Assembly (NCBI GenBank): GCA_021636625.1
Contig: JAJWLX010000051.1
Location: 1 to 24,489, forward strand
Direction: 5' to 3'
DNA length: 24,489 nucleotides
Source: Prevotella sp.
Lineage (GTDB): Bacteria > Bacteroidota > Bacteroidia > Bacteroidales > Bacteroidaceae
Shown: in pieces, positions 23,977-24,489 of the stretch
How positions within the stretch are numbered: the stretch's first letter is position 1
Layout of the letters: every line of letters starts with the position of its first letter
Program-made: the position numbers and the translations under genes
Notes under the pieces: model-generated
What the model was told of the DNA's origin: nothing
The model's database searches: none
The model's input: only the letters and a program-made list of their open reading frames with translations

Positions 23977-24005
23977 CGGTCGGAAAGCTAAAAGTGCGAG
24001 ATTTA

Positions 24006-24066
24006 CGGTCTTTTTAACCGATAGCAATCCCAAAAAGCAAGGGCTGCGACCAGGTGCCGCCTACCC
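24006..24066 (+). promoter_or_regulatory. Structured G/C-rich segment of the mdh leader
   Basis: Within the A/T-rich mdh leader, CGGT/ACCG (24006-24009 with 24017-24020) makes a small hairpin. GGG at 24041-24043 can pair either with CCC at 24029-24031 (supported by GCA/TGC outside it) or with CCC at 24063-24065, two mutually exclusive folds. I do not recognise a known riboswitch class. Confidence 0.3.
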
Positions 24067-24107
24067 TAACAAGAAATTTATAAACACTTAAATAAAAAAT
24101 TGTAGTT

Positions 24108-24489
24108 ATGGAATTTTTAACAAATGACAAGCTCGTTATCGTCGGTGCAGGCGGTATGATTGGTTCTAACATGGTTCAGAGCGCTTTGATGCTCGGTCTT
24201 ACTCCTAATATTTGTCTCTACGACATCTTCGAGCCAGGTGTTCACGGTGTATTCGATGAGATTCAGCAGTGCGCATTCCCTGGTGTTAACGTTACTTATA
24301 CAGTAAATCCAGAGGAAGCTTTCACTGGTGCTAAGTACATCATCTCTTCTGGTGGTGCTCCTCGTAAGGAGGGTATGACTCGTGAGGACCTTCTCAAGGG
24401 TAACTGCAAGATCGCAGCTGAGTTCGGTGACAATATCAAGAAGTACTGCCCAGAGGTTGAGCACGTAGTTGTTATCTTCAACCCAGCTG
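24108..24489 (+). CDS. mdh: Malate dehydrogenase (partial; C-terminus outside window)
   Basis: The enzyme interconverts malate and oxaloacetate with NAD; in anaerobic Bacteroidales it usually works reductively on the route to fumarate and succinate. The 127 residues visible start MEFLTNDKLVIVGAGGMIGSN, with the Rossmann glycines G13, G16 and G19, and D39 at the end of the second strand (NICLYDI), which favours NAD. The active-site loop SGGAPRKEGMTRED carries the substrate arginines R86 and R92. The end reads VVVIFNPA at the edge. It is the only plus-strand gene, divergent from pepP. No SD precedes the ATG. Lactate dehydrogenase is the main alternative within the superfamily, but the arginine at 86 favours malate. 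Confidence 0.93.
   Translation, partial: MEFLTNDKLVIVGAGGMIGSNMVQSALMLGLTPNICLYDIFEPGVHGVFDEIQQCAFPGVNVTYTVNPEEAFTGAKYIISSGGAPRKEGMTREDLLKGNCKIAAEFGDNIKKYCPEVEHVVVIFNPA

Larger units (their letters stand above)
23803..24107. other. Divergent pepP/mdh intergenic region
   Basis: This 305-nt stretch holds no conventional gene. From left to right it contains the pepP leader (hairpin and tiny ORFs), the pepP promoter at 23897-23928, an A/T-rich spacer, the mdh -7 element at 23969-23976, and an mdh leader of about 125 nt with a G/C-rich segment (24024-24066). Confidence 0.8.

Overview
The window comes from the chromosome of a member of the Bacteroidota, most likely the Prevotella/Segatella group of Bacteroidales. 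The evidence is protein-level resemblance of RpoB, RpoC, EF-G and malate dehydrogenase; a DUF3467 gene in the rpoC-rpsL neighbourhood; repeated TAnnTTTG promoter elements, two with TTTG exactly 20 nt upstream; A/T-rich leaders with almost no Shine-Dalgarno (SD) sequences; and an ECF sigma / DUF4974 anti-sigma / STN-domain outer-membrane barrel cassette. Nearly everything is on the minus strand, so transcription runs from high to low coordinates. Only mdh at the right edge is on the plus strand.

In transcription order from the right: pepP (M24 aminopeptidase P) is divergent from mdh, and the roughly 300-nt region between them holds a promoter for each. A promoter-rpsU-xerC-hpf group follows (ribosomal protein bS21, tyrosine recombinase, hibernation factor). 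Next comes a strong promoter driving tRNA-Thr(UGU), tRNA-Tyr(GUA), tRNA-Gly(UCC), tRNA-Thr(GGU), tuf, tRNA-Trp(CCA), secE, nusG, rplK, rplA, rplJ, rplL, rpoB and rpoC. The four tRNAs before tuf have the same order as E. coli thrU-tyrU-glyT-thrT-tufB. A hairpin between rplL and rpoB sits where E. coli has its partial attenuator, and a hairpin terminator follows rpoC.

After rpoC, at about 3.1-7.1 kb, lies a three-gene cell-surface signalling cassette: an ECF sigma factor, an unusually short membrane anti-sigma-like protein, and an outer-membrane beta-barrel with an N-terminal STN domain. It is bounded by the rpoC terminator and by a large inverted repeat. Beyond it are DUF3467 and the str-type group rpsL-rpsG-fusA (fusA is cut by the window edge), each with its own candidate promoter.

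Together the housekeeping genes make core transcription and translation machinery: RNA polymerase beta and beta', NusG, EF-Tu, EF-G, stalk proteins, S7, S12, S21 and tRNAs. The most interesting observations are: (1) the sigma/anti-sigma/barrel cassette lodged inside this cluster; (2) a canonical SD on hpf, two genes downstream of rpsU, in a lineage whose ribosomes are known to occlude the anti-SD with bS21; and (3) a pepP leader in which an SD and start codon are folded into a hairpin and lead through two tiny overlapping ORFs into pepP. No CRISPR array, insertion sequence or prophage was seen.
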